Assembly: GCF_009707955.1 (NCBI RefSeq)
Contig: NZ_WMDQ01000008.1
Span: 186,001 to 250,000, forward strand
DNA from: Flavobacterium sp. LC2016-13
GTDB lineage: Bacteria > Bacteroidota > Bacteroidia > Flavobacteriales > Flavobacteriaceae
Length of the DNA: 64,000 bases
Direction: 5' to 3'
In this document: one piece after another, positions 7,665 through 16,182 of the stretch
Position numbering within the stretch: position 1 is the first letter of the stretch
Layout of the letters: each line of letters starts with the position of its first letter
The notes under the pieces: generated by a model
Database searches by the model: none
Seen by the model: the letters and a program-made list of their open reading frames with translations, nothing else
Told to the model about the DNA's origin: nothing
Position numbers and translations under genes: made by a program

Positions 7665-10600
7665 ATGCAAAATACCAAAATCAAAACTACCTGTTCGTAT
7701 TGTGGCGTTGGCTGCGGTATTATCGTTACAAATGATGCTAAAAATGGCGTGATGGTTACGGGCGACAAAGATCATCCTGTAAACAAAGGAATGTTATGTT
7801 CGAAAGGAATGAATTTGCATTACGTAGTTAATGATACTTCAGACAGAATTTTGTATCCTGAAATGCGCGGCAGTAAATCCTATCCGCTTGAACGCGTAAG
7901 TTGGGACACAGCTCTTGATCGTGCTGCAGCTGTTTTTACTTCAATCATAAAAAAGCACGGACCGGACAGCGTTGGTTTTTATATTTCTGGACAATGTTTA
8001 ACCGAAGAATATTATTTGGTAAACAAACTCGTAAAAGGTTTTTTAAAAACCAATAATATCGATACAAATTCCAGGCTTTGCATGAGTTCTGCTGTTGTAG
8101 GCTACAAAAAAACTTTTGGCGAAGATTCTGTTCCAATTGCTTATGATGATATTGAACTGGCAGATACATTCCTGATTACTGGTGCAAACCCAGCTTGGTG
8201 CCATCCCATTTTATTCAGAAGAATTGAAAAACACAAAGAGAAAAATCCAAAAATAAAAATCATTGTTATTGATCCGAGACGAACTGATACAGCAGCTTTC
8301 GCGGATTTGCATTTGCAGATTATTCCCGGATCTGACATTATTTTATATCATGCCATTGCCAAACGCATTATCGAAAAAGGCTACGTAGATCATGATTTTG
8401 TAAAAAATAATGCCGAAAACTTCAAACAATATAAAGACTTAGTTCTAAGTACTTCTTTAGAAAAAGCGTCAAAACTTTGTGGTATTTCTGTAAACGACAT
8501 TAAACTTGCCGCAGATATTATTGGCAAAGCAAAAGGATTTATTTCGCTTTGGGCAATGGGATTAAATCAAAGTGCTGTTGGCGTTGATAAAAACACAGCG
8601 CTTCTAAATTTATCTTTATTAACGGGTCAAATTGGTAAACCAGGTTCCGGGCCATTTTCTTTAACCGGACAACCCAACGCAATGGGCGGACGCGAAGTTG
8701 GCGGAATGGCAACTTTATTAGCCGCACATAAAGACATAGCCAATCCGGAACATCGAAAAGAAGTGGCCGATTTTTGGGGCGTTGATTCCATTTCAGATAA
8801 ACCGGGTTTAACGGCTACGGAAATGTTTGAAGCTTTGGAATCCGGTAAAATGAAAGCCGTTTGGATCATTTGTACCAATCCGTTGGTAAGTTTACCAGAT
8901 TCCCGTCGCATCGAAAAAGCATTGCAAAACGCCAAATTCGTAGTTGTTCAGGATATTTCGCATAATGCGGATACTTCAAAATATGCCGATTTACTGTTGC
9001 CAGCTGCAGGTTGGTTAGAAAAAGAAGGTACAATGACCAATTCTGAACGTCGTATTTCTTATTTACCAAAAGGAATTAATGCGCCCGGAGAAGCACTTTC
9101 GGATATTGAGATTTTAATTCGCTTTGCGAAAAAAATGAATTTCAACGGTTTCAATTTTAATAGCGCTGAGGAAATTTACAAAGAACATTGCGCGTTAACC
9201 AAAAATACAAACATTGATATTTCATTTTTAAATTATCATCGTTTAAAAACTGAAGGCACTTTTCAATGGCCGGTTCCTGATTACGGACATCCGGGAACTC
9301 CTCGCCTATTTACCGATAAAAAATTCTATACGCCATCGAAAAAAGCGATTTTTAATTTACCAACACATATTGAAAATACATCGGAACAACCAACTCCGCA
9401 ATTTCCTTTTATTTTAACAACGGGACGTGTTCGCGATCAATGGCATACGATGACGAAAACCGGAAAAGTATCAAGATTAATGACGCATACGCCAAGTCCG
9501 GTTTTAGAAATAAATCCGATTGACGCTTATAAAAATGATATTAAAAATGGTGACATTGTTATTGTTTCCAGCAAAAACGGAGAAGTTCGGGTAAAAGCAA
9601 AAGTAACGGATTCTATCAAAGAAAAAGTCGTTTTTCTGCCGATGCATTGGGGAAAACAACTTGAAAATGATTTAAACAGAACCAATAATTTAACCAATAC
9701 AGTTGTAGATCCTATTTCTAAAGAACCTGATTTTAAATACACAACTGTTTCGATTACAAAATATGTAAAACCATTTCAAAAAATTGCCATTATTGGCGCC
9801 GGAGCAGCATCTTTTAGATTTATTCAAAACTATCGCGAATTTAATTCTACCGATGAAATTATTGTTTTTTCGAATGAAATAAATCCGTTTTACAATCGTG
9901 TTTTACTTCCGGAATATATGACGGGCGAATTTACTTGGGAACAACTTTTAAAAGTAAAAGATGGTGAAGCCTTAAACAAGCTAAATATTACCATGAAAGC
10001 CGGAATCGCAATCGAAAAAATAAATACTTCTGATAAAACAATACAAGACAGTTTAGGGCAAACTTATACTTTTGATTCTTTGATTATGGCAACCGGAAGC
10101 CGCCCTTTTGTTCCTGAAAATGCACAGCTTCATCTTCCCGGACGTTTTACGGTAAGACGAAAAGAAGATGCAGACAGTTTAAAAAAACATCTTGACAGCA
10201 CTAATTTACCGCCCGAAGAACAGCATGTTGTGATTATTGGCGGTGGTTTATTAGGATTAGAACTGGCTGCGGCATTAAAACATAAAAAAGTAAAAATTAC
10301 TATAATTCAAAGAGCCTCACGTTTGATGGAACGCCAGTTAGATCGGGTTTCGAGTAAATTATTAGCAGAAGAAGTTCAGCTTCGCGACATTCAGATTTAT
10401 TTTGATAATGAAGTAAGTACCGTTTTTGAAACTGATAATGATAATGAACTCGAAATTGCGTTAAAAAGTGGCAGAATCATTACGGCAAATGCAATTGTTT
10501 ATACTATCGGCACAATTCCGAACATTGAAATTGCGCGTGAAACCGGACTTGCCTGCGGTCGTGGCGTAAAAGTAAATCAGTATTTACAATCTTCAAATCC

Positions 10601-11180
10601 TGATATTTATGCGATTGGAGAAATCGCTGAATTCAACAATCGATTATTCGGAATCACTTCTGCCGCTGAAGAACAAGCCGATGTTCTGGCTAACTTTTTG
10701 GCAGGCGACATTAGCAGTTTTTACAAAGGTTCGGTTTTAATGAATATCCTGAAACTCGAAGATATTAATTTGTGCAGCATTGGAGAAATTGAAATTCCTG
10801 AAAACGACGATTCGTATGAAGAAATTGTTTTTGCCGATTTGAAACAGCGTTATTACAAAAAATGTATCGTAAAAAACGATCTATTAGTTGGAGCAATTTT
10901 AATGGGAGATAAAAATGAATTTGCTGAATTCAAAACCATGATCGAAAGCAAAATCGAATTATCAGACAAACGAAATTCATTATTAAGAGGAAGTTCAACA
11001 GCAAAACCTGTATTAGGAAAATTGGTATGTTCCTGCAGTCAGGTTGGTGCCGGAAATATTGAAGAAACGATTAAAAGCGGTGTAAACGATTTTACCGATT
11101 TATGCAAAAACACAGGCGCCGGATTAGGTTGCGGAAGCTGTAAAACTGAGGTTAAAGAGATACTCGCTAAGTGTAAATAG
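7665..11180 (+). CDS. Assimilatory-type nitrate reductase fused to FAD reductase and BFD-like domain
   Basis: This 1171-residue protein joins three modules. Residues about 1-690 are a NasA/NarB-type molybdenum subunit. A [4Fe-4S] site is formed by Cys10, Cys13, Cys17 and Cys45, Cys139 in RLCMSSA is the expected Mo ligand, and PFSLTGQPNAMGGREVG is the family signature. Residues about 700-1110 are a NirB/NasB-like pyridine-nucleotide-disulfide oxidoreductase with two Rossmann motifs (IAIIGAGAASFRF near 706, VVIIGGGLLGLELA near 856). The last 50 residues are a BFD-like [2Fe-2S] domain (CSCS ... GCGSCK). There is no TAT signal, so it acts in the cytoplasm. The layout predicts NAD(P)H-dependent reduction of nitrate to nitrite within one chain. 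The promoter has a NarL-like operator. Confidence 0.88.
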   Translation: MQNTKIKTTCSYCGVGCGIIVTNDAKNGVMVTGDKDHPVNKGMLCSKGMNLHYVVNDTSDRILYPEMRGSKSYPLERVSWDTALDRAAAVFTSIIKKHGPDSVGFYISGQCLTEEYYLVNKLVKGFLKTNNIDTNSRLCMSSAVVGYKKTFGEDSVPIAYDDIELADTFLITGANPAWCHPILFRRIEKHKEKNPKIKIIVIDPRRTDTAAFADLHLQIIPGSDIILYHAIAKRIIEKGYVDHDFVKNNAENFKQYKDLVLSTSLEKASKLCGISVNDIKLAADIIGKAKGFISLWAMGLNQSAVGVDKNTALLNLSLLTGQIGKPGSGPFSLTGQPNAMGGREVGGMATLLAAHKDIANPEHRKEVADFWGVDSISDKPGLTATEMFEALESGKMKAVWIICTNPLVSLPDSRRIEKALQNAKFVVVQDISHNADTSKYADLLLPAAGWLEKEGTMTNSERRISYLPKGINAPGEALSDIEILIRFAKKMNFNGFNFNSAEEIYKEHCALTKNTNIDISFLNYHRLKTEGTFQWPVPDYGHPGTPRLFTDKKFYTPSKKAIFNLPTHIENTSEQPTPQFPFILTTGRVRDQWHTMTKTGKVSRLMTHTPSPVLEINPIDAYKNDIKNGDIVIVSSKNGEVRVKAKVTDSIKEKVVFLPMHWGKQLENDLNRTNNLTNTVVDPISKEPDFKYTTVSITKYVKPFQKIAIIGAGAASFRFIQNYREFNSTDEIIVFSNEINPFYNRVLLPEYMTGEFTWEQLLKVKDGEALNKLNITMKAGIAIEKINTSDKTIQDSLGQTYTFDSLIMATGSRPFVPENAQLHLPGRFTVRRKEDADSLKKHLDSTNLPPEEQHVVIIGGGLLGLELAAALKHKKVKITIIQRASRLMERQLDRVSSKLLAEEVQLRDIQIYFDNEVSTVFETDNDNELEIALKSGRIITANAIVYTIGTIPNIEIARETGLACGRGVKVNQYLQSSNPDIYAIGEIAEFNNRLFGITSAAEEQADVLANFLAGDISSFYKGSVLMNILKLEDINLCSIGEIEIPENDDSYEEIVFADLKQRYYKKCIVKNDLLVGAILMGDKNEFAEFKTMIESKIELSDKRNSLLRGSSTAKPVLGKLVCSCSQVGAGNIEETIKSGVNDFTDLCKNTGAGLGCGSCKTEVKEILAKCK

Positions 11181-11188
11181 TTTGTTTT

Positions 11189-11270
11189 GTTTCAAGTTTC
11201 ATGTTTCAAGTTGTTGAAACGCGTAACCTGAAACTTGAAACCTGAAACCTGAAACTTGAAACTTGAAACA
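11189..11270. repeat. GAAACTTGAAAC-type simple repeat
   Basis: Several imperfect copies of GAAACYTGAAAC face reverse-complement copies (GTTTCAAG) across a short loop, so the RNA would fold. The same element occurs near 20150-20175 and 25241-25336. It separates the reductase from the rubredoxin gene. Confidence 0.65.
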
Positions 11271-11280
11271 AATTAAAAAA

Positions 11281-12711
11281 ATGGAACTAACAAGACTAAT
11301 AGTAAAAGGAGGCGTTATTTCGCCGGGAGAACTTCGGGAAGTTGTTAATATGGCTATGGATCATGGTTTAGATTCTATTTCATTTGGTTCAAGGCAGGAT
11401 ATTATTTTTCCGAAAGGCTTAAAATCTTTAGATAAAGAAAAATTAGGCAAACATCATTTTGTACTGCCAAATGAAAAAAGCGGTAATAATATCGTTTCTT
11501 CTTATGTTTCTACGGATATTTTTAGAAATACTAATTGGCTTACCGGCAACAAATTCCTCTACATTTTAGAGCAGTTTAAAGAACAGCCAAAACTCAAAGT
11601 TAACATTACAGATCCTAAACAACAATTGGTTCCGTTGTTTACAGGACATTTAAATTTTATAGCTTCAGAACACGAAGATTATTGGTATCTGTATATTCGT
11701 TTACCAAAATGGGAACGTATGGAAGTATATCCGGTTTTAATTTACAGTTGGGATATTGCCACTTTTTATTATGAAATCGAAAAAATCATCGCTGAGGAAT
11801 CATACGGAATCGAGATGCTTTTTAGTCTGATAAGCGAAGTTTTAGACACCAATAACAGAACAATCGACAAACCTTTAAACATTCCGTTTTATCCCTTTCC
11901 TTATTATGAAGGCATGAACCGCATGGGAATTGACCAATATTGGCTGGGTTTGTATTGGAGAAATAACTTATACGATTTAGATTTTTTGAAAGAAATGTGC
12001 GATTTGTGTTTTGATTGTAAGATTGGAAAAATATGCATCACGCCCTGGAAATCATTTATTGTAAAAGGAATTCCTAAAGACCGAAAGCTCGAATGGGAAA
12101 AATTTCTTGGCAAAAAAGGAATCAATGTTCGCCATTCTCTTTTAGAATTAAACTGGCATTTGCCTGTTGCAATGGAATGGGCTTTGAACCTTAAAACTTT
12201 CCTGGTTCGCACACTCGATCAATTTGATATTAGTACTTATGGTTTAACATTCGGTTTGTCTGAATACAATCGCGATGGACATTATTTTACTTCTATCGTT
12301 GTTGAAAAAAATGAGTTGCCTGTAGCGCTTGAATCGATTAAAATTCGCGATACTTATAATGTTTTATTTGCAAAGAATTTCGACCCTAATACGCGTGAAT
12401 ATATTGTGCATTCGCAAGATATTGATAAACTGGAGTTGCCCACAATCTTAATTGAATTAAGCAGAAGATATTTCGATGAACTCGGAAATTCAACAACAGA
12501 ACCAACAGAAAATCTGCAGAAAAAAGAAAAACCACAATTAGATGTCTACCAATGTCAGGAATGTTTAACGCTTTATAATCCTGAATACGGAGATGAATCT
12601 CAAGGAATTTCAAAAGGTATATTATTTACAGATTTAGCTGAAAGCTACTGTTGTTCTTTATGTGAAGGTCCAAAAACTAATTTTAAGATTTTAGAGGTTG
12701 TCGAAAATTAG
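11281..12711 (+). CDS. NiR/SiR half-domain-like protein with C-terminal rubredoxin domain
   Basis: I start the 476-residue protein at ATG 11281, because the upstream in-frame codons lie in the intergenic repeat. Residues about 1-45 (LTRLIVKGGVISPGELREVVNMA ... ISFGSRQDIIFP) look like the ferredoxin-like half-domain of nitrite/sulfite reductases. A cysteine cluster in the middle (MCDLCFDCKIGKIC) does not match the usual siroheme/[4Fe-4S] pattern. The C-terminus is rubredoxin-like: YQCQECLTLYNPEYGDE, then YCCSLCEG, giving two C-x2-C pairs. It follows the fused nitrate reductase and probably works with it. It could be an electron carrier or a divergent nitrite reductase; no canonical siroheme nitrite reductase is present in the window. 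Confidence 0.7.
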   Translation: MELTRLIVKGGVISPGELREVVNMAMDHGLDSISFGSRQDIIFPKGLKSLDKEKLGKHHFVLPNEKSGNNIVSSYVSTDIFRNTNWLTGNKFLYILEQFKEQPKLKVNITDPKQQLVPLFTGHLNFIASEHEDYWYLYIRLPKWERMEVYPVLIYSWDIATFYYEIEKIIAEESYGIEMLFSLISEVLDTNNRTIDKPLNIPFYPFPYYEGMNRMGIDQYWLGLYWRNNLYDLDFLKEMCDLCFDCKIGKICITPWKSFIVKGIPKDRKLEWEKFLGKKGINVRHSLLELNWHLPVAMEWALNLKTFLVRTLDQFDISTYGLTFGLSEYNRDGHYFTSIVVEKNELPVALESIKIRDTYNVLFAKNFDPNTREYIVHSQDIDKLELPTILIELSRRYFDELGNSTTEPTENLQKKEKPQLDVYQCQECLTLYNPEYGDESQGISKGILFTDLAESYCCSLCEGPKTNFKILEVVEN

Positions 12712-12945
12712 GTTTCTACGTTAATTTTACAAGTAATGTCCTTCATTTTTCATGTAGAATTGTTAAGAAATTTTAGTTTTTAAATTCCACATAAAACTCA
12801 ATTTACTAATAATCAAAAGCTTAATTATTAAAATTAACAAAAAGCTTAACATTGGGAGACTTGTTTTATAATTATCTTTACTTAACCGTAAGTTAACAAT
12901 TTGATTACATTGTTAAGGATATCATCATCTAAAAGCTCATTTAAT

Positions 12946-13572
12946 ATGGAAAACAAAACCTCAGAAACTAATCCCGAGAAAATCGATTCCCCAACGACTG
13001 AAAGCCTTAAACCCGCTGCAGATACAGTAAAAGCTGAAAATATAACTCCGGCAAAAACGCCAGTGGTTAAAACTACGCCTGTAAAAACAACGACAGCTGC
13101 AAAACCAGCCGCTACAACAGCCGCAAAAACAACAACACCAAAAGCTCCGGCAAAACCTACTGTAAAAACAGCGGCAACAACTACACCAAAGCCAACTGTT
13201 CGCAGAACACCTGCAAAAAAAGTATTAACTCCTGCTGTTAAAACAGAAGAGGAAAAAATTGCAGTTGCTGATTCTAAAGAAGAAAATACAAGTGAAGTAG
13301 TTAAAAGCGAAAAAGCTGCTAAAGATAAATCTAATAAAAAAGCCAAAAAAGTGAAAGACAAAGACAAGGACAAAGAGAAAAAGAAATTAGCGAAGAAAAA
13401 AGACAAAGCTAAAGAAGACAAAAAGAAAGAAAAAGCTAAAAAAGCGAAGCTAAAAGCTGCAGCTAAGAAAAAAGAAAAAGCTAAAAAAGCAAAGGATAAA
13501 GCTAAAGCTAAAAAAATTGCAAAAAAGAAAGTGAAGTCTAAGAAAAAGGCAAAAGCTAAAAAGAAAAAATAA
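12946..13572 (+). CDS. Lys/Ala/Pro-rich histone H1-like basic protein
   Basis: A 208-residue low-complexity protein. I use ATG 12946 because the upstream TTG at 12901 gives an implausible N-terminus. Residues about 1-110 are rich in Thr, Pro, Ala and Lys, an acidic patch follows near 105-125, and the last 90 residues are almost all Lys, Ala, Glu and Asp in KAKKAK-like runs. The composition resembles eukaryotic histone H1 tails and the AlgP/Hc1-type DNA-binding proteins of bacteria. It may bind DNA or RNA non-specifically. A terminator follows immediately. The antisense reading frame at this locus is an artefact of the composition. Confidence 0.75.
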   Translation: MENKTSETNPEKIDSPTTESLKPAADTVKAENITPAKTPVVKTTPVKTTTAAKPAATTAAKTTTPKAPAKPTVKTAATTTPKPTVRRTPAKKVLTPAVKTEEEKIAVADSKEENTSEVVKSEKAAKDKSNKKAKKVKDKDKDKEKKKLAKKKDKAKEDKKKEKAKKAKLKAAAKKKEKAKKAKDKAKAKKIAKKKVKSKKKAKAKKKK

Positions 13573-13580
13573 TTTATAAA

Positions 13581-13616
13581 AGAGGTTTGACTTGAAAAAG
13601 TTGAACCTCTTTTTTG
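13581..13616 (+). terminator. Rho-independent terminator
   Basis: AGAGGTT (13581-13587) pairs with AACCTCT (13604-13610), followed by a T run. It terminates the H1-like gene. Confidence 0.8.
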
Positions 13617-13620
13617 TTTT

Positions 13621-13718
13621 GTCATCCTGAGGAACGAAGGATCACACTAGAAACTCCGCAAAGATAATCGTCAATCTGTGTCGATTTATGAGTGTGATCC
13701 TTCGTTCCTCAGGATGAC
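13621..13718. repeat. REP-like inverted repeat, GTCATCCTGAGGAACGAAGG type
   Basis: The outer arms, about 28 bp each, are reverse complements and enclose a variable middle. Relatives with GTCATTCCGAGGAACGAGG arms occur at 39679, 42620 and 45807. No transposase is present in the window. Confidence 0.8.
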
Positions 13719-13750
13719 AAGATTGTGGTTATCAATTTCAAAGTCAAAAA

Positions 13751-14758
13751 CTATCCCCCAATCGCAATCATACTACGATTATCAAAATGCAAATTCGGGT
13801 CATCCATTTCTTCAATAGTAACCATTCCTGCCCTCACTTTCTTTTTATTTTTAATTGAATCTGAAATCAAATTTGTAATTGATTCGCCGTTTCGAAAAGG
13901 TGTAAGCAAATCAGTTTCAGAATTTGAGAAAAGGCAGTTTTTAATTTTTCCGTTTGCCGTTAAGCGAATTCGGTTACAGCCATCACAAAACGGATTTGTA
14001 ATCGAACTTATGATTCCGAAATTGCCCTGAAAACCTTTTATTTTATAAGTTCTCGCTGTAAAGTTTTTTTCATCTTCTAATTTCAGAATTTCTTCTGATG
14101 AAAAAGCTGCTTCAACTTGCGATAAAATTTCGTTTTGAGAAACCATTTTACTTCTGTCCCACTCGTTTCCGGCAAAAGGCATGAACTCAATAAAACGAAT
14201 TGAAATGGGTAAAAACTGCGTTAATTTGATAAAGTCGATGATTTCATTTTCATTGAAACCTTTCATTAAAACTACATTTACTTTTACCTGAAAATCATCA
14301 TTCAAAAGCAAATGCAAATTATCAATTACTTTATCAAACTGATTTCTAAGTGTTACTGAATGAAATTTAGAAGCAATCAGAGTATCTAAACTCAAATTGA
14401 TTTTTTTGATTTTAAATTGCTTTAAAACATCAATATGGCGATCAATTAAAATTCCGTTTGTTGTTATCGAAACCGAAACTTCAAGCGAAGCTAACTTGGA
14501 AATAATCTCTGGAAAATCTTTTCTTAATAAAGGTTCTCCGCCTGTTAATCTTATTTTATCTACACCATTTACTACGAAAGTCTGGGCAATCGAAAAAATC
14601 TCATCAGCAGTCATTAAACTCGCTTTTGGAGATAATTCAATTCCGTCAGCAGGCATGCAATACGTACAACGCAAATTGCATTTCTCTAACAGCGAAATAC
14701 GCAAATAATTGTGTTTTCGCCCAAAATCATCCGTTAAAATGGTTTTAGAGGGTGTCAT
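13751..14758 (-). CDS. moaA: GTP 3',8-cyclase MoaA
   Basis: A 335-residue radical-SAM enzyme that, with MoaC, converts GTP to cyclic pyranopterin monophosphate, the first step of molybdenum cofactor synthesis. The N-terminal radical-SAM cluster is Cys27, Cys31 and Cys34 (CNLRCTYC). The C-terminal second cluster is in CDGCNRIRL plus the following NCLF. The protein ends in the conserved Gly-Gly tail (MIAIGG). It is the last gene of a minus-strand Moco operon. Its start overlaps the end of the moaC-moaB fusion by 14 bp, so translational coupling is likely. Length is typical. Confidence 0.97.
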   Translation of the reverse strand: MTPSKTILTDDFGRKHNYLRISLLEKCNLRCTYCMPADGIELSPKASLMTADEIFSIAQTFVVNGVDKIRLTGGEPLLRKDFPEIISKLASLEVSVSITTNGILIDRHIDVLKQFKIKKINLSLDTLIASKFHSVTLRNQFDKVIDNLHLLLNDDFQVKVNVVLMKGFNENEIIDFIKLTQFLPISIRFIEFMPFAGNEWDRSKMVSQNEILSQVEAAFSSEEILKLEDEKNFTARTYKIKGFQGNFGIISSITNPFCDGCNRIRLTANGKIKNCLFSNSETDLLTPFRNGESITNLISDSIKNKKKVRAGMVTIEEMDDPNLHFDNRSMIAIGG

Positions 14759-15659
14759 GATTTTTTCCTTTTAAAATATGAAAAACGTGCATTACATGAG
14801 GAAAAACAGCGTCCATAGATTCTCTCGCTCCGTTTGTTGATCCCGGCAAAGCCAAAACCAAACTTTTTCCTAATGTTCCTGCAACTGTTCTTGATAACAT
14901 TGCATACGGCATTCTTTGTTGTCCGTAATCGCGAATTGCTTCTTCGATTCCCGGAATTCTGCTTTCTAATATTGGCGCTAACGCTTCTGGTGTAACATCT
15001 CTTGGCGATAATCCTGTTCCACCGGTAAAAATCACTAATTGATGTTCAGCCGCAAAAGCTTTTGTTCGTTCCTGAATAATATCTAATTCATCAGGAATAA
15101 TTTCATAATGAGCTGTTTCAACTCCATAAGAATTTAATTTCTCTATAATAATTTTTCCGGAGCGATCTTCTTTATCACCGGCAAAAATTGAATCAGAACA
15201 AACAAAAACAGCTGCTTTTATAGCGTTTGGAAATTTATTTTTGAAAGAAGATTTTCCGCCTTCTTTATTAATTAATTTGATTGTTGAAATTTCAATTTCC
15301 TTATCAATTGGTTTCAGCATATCATACATTGTAAGTGCCACAATTGAAGCTCCGTGCATGGCTTCAACCTCAACTCCGGTTTTGTAAACCGTTTTTACAT
15401 TGAAAATAATCTGAATTTCCAAACGTTCAATTTTATATTCTACCGAAGTAAATTCAATTGGAATTGGATGACAATCCGGAATCGACAAATGCGTATTTTT
15501 TACCGCAAATAATCCGGCAGTTTTAGCCATTTCCAGCACATTTCCTTTCGGAACCAGATTATTTACAACGGCATCAATCGTTTCCTGTTTACTAACCTTA
15601 ACAATTGCTGTAGCTGTTGCTACTCTTAATGTGCTTATTTTATGCGTAATATCAACCAT
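14745..15659 (-). CDS. MoaC-MoaB/MogA fusion, bifunctional Moco biosynthesis protein
   Basis: A 304-residue fusion. I start at MVDITHKIS (15659), where it overlaps the moaE stop by 8 bp; a longer frame exists but has no family support. Residues about 1-145 are MoaC, the cyclic pyranopterin monophosphate synthase (SIPDCHPIP, YKTGVEVEAMHGAS). Residues about 150-304 are a MoaB/MogA molybdopterin adenylyltransferase domain (AAVFVCSDSIFAGDKEDRSG, FTGGTGLSPRDVTPEA, LPGSTNGARESM). The fusion therefore performs an early and a late step of the same pathway. Such fusions are found in other Bacteroidota. Confidence 0.94.
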   Translation of the reverse strand: MVDITHKISTLRVATATAIVKVSKQETIDAVVNNLVPKGNVLEMAKTAGLFAVKNTHLSIPDCHPIPIEFTSVEYKIERLEIQIIFNVKTVYKTGVEVEAMHGASIVALTMYDMLKPIDKEIEISTIKLINKEGGKSSFKNKFPNAIKAAVFVCSDSIFAGDKEDRSGKIIIEKLNSYGVETAHYEIIPDELDIIQERTKAFAAEHQLVIFTGGTGLSPRDVTPEALAPILESRIPGIEEAIRDYGQQRMPYAMLSRTVAGTLGKSLVLALPGSTNGARESMDAVFPHVMHVFHILKGKNHDTL

Positions 15660-16089
15660 TAGTATTTTGTTTCCAGGTGAAAGTATCGTTTTCAAACATT
15701 TCTTTTCCAAAAATGGGCACGTCTGTTTTTATCCAGTTTACAATGGCTTCTGTCGCTTCATAAACTTGTTTGCGTCGTGTTGCCGAAACAAATACAAAAA
15801 GACAAATTTCTCCTGCTTTTACAATGCCTAAACTGTGATAAATATGCATACAAGTCAAATCGAATTTAGCAAAAGCTTTTTCACGAATGGCATGCAGTGC
15901 TTCGTTTGCCATATCCGTATAAGCAGAATAATCTATCGCGACAACGGTATTATCGTGAATGACATCAGCACGAACTTGTCCCAAAAAAATATTGTGTGCA
16001 CCAATCGTATGTTTTGATTGATGTTTAGCGATCGACTCCGCTATAAATTCGGGAGCAATTGGTCCTTCTACAAATACATTTTTACTCAT
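15652..16089 (-). CDS. moaE: Molybdopterin synthase catalytic subunit MoaE
   Basis: A 145-residue protein that transfers sulfur from thiocarboxylated MoaD to cyclic pyranopterin monophosphate to make molybdopterin. Family markers are FLGQVRADVI near the N-terminus, YSAYTDMANEAL, the HSLGIVKAGEICLFVFVSATRR core, and the C-terminal IKTDVPIFGKE with the catalytic Lys. It overlaps the moaC-moaB start and lies downstream of moaD and moeB in the same operon. A palindromic repeat separates it from moeB. Confidence 0.96.
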   Translation of the reverse strand: MSKNVFVEGPIAPEFIAESIAKHQSKHTIGAHNIFLGQVRADVIHDNTVVAIDYSAYTDMANEALHAIREKAFAKFDLTCMHIYHSLGIVKAGEICLFVFVSATRRKQVYEATEAIVNWIKTDVPIFGKEMFENDTFTWKQNTNG

Positions 16090-16106
16090 TGTTTTTTATT
16101 TTTTTA

Positions 16107-16182
16107 TAGCCACGAATTCACGAATTTTATTTTTTAAAATCTATACGCAAAGTATTTGAATTAATTCGTGAATTCGTGGCTA
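16107..16182. repeat. Inverted repeat that extends into the moeB 3' end
   Basis: TAGCCACGAATTCACGAATT (16107-16126) is the exact reverse complement of 16163-16182. The second arm encodes the last residues and stop of the moeB-rhodanese gene. Confidence 0.85.

Noticed and set aside
12882..13625. 247-residue ORF on the minus strand, rich in Phe, Ala and Leu
   Set aside because: It is the reverse complement of the Lys/Ala-rich H1-like gene; the AAA/GCT codons produce a spurious hydrophobic frame.
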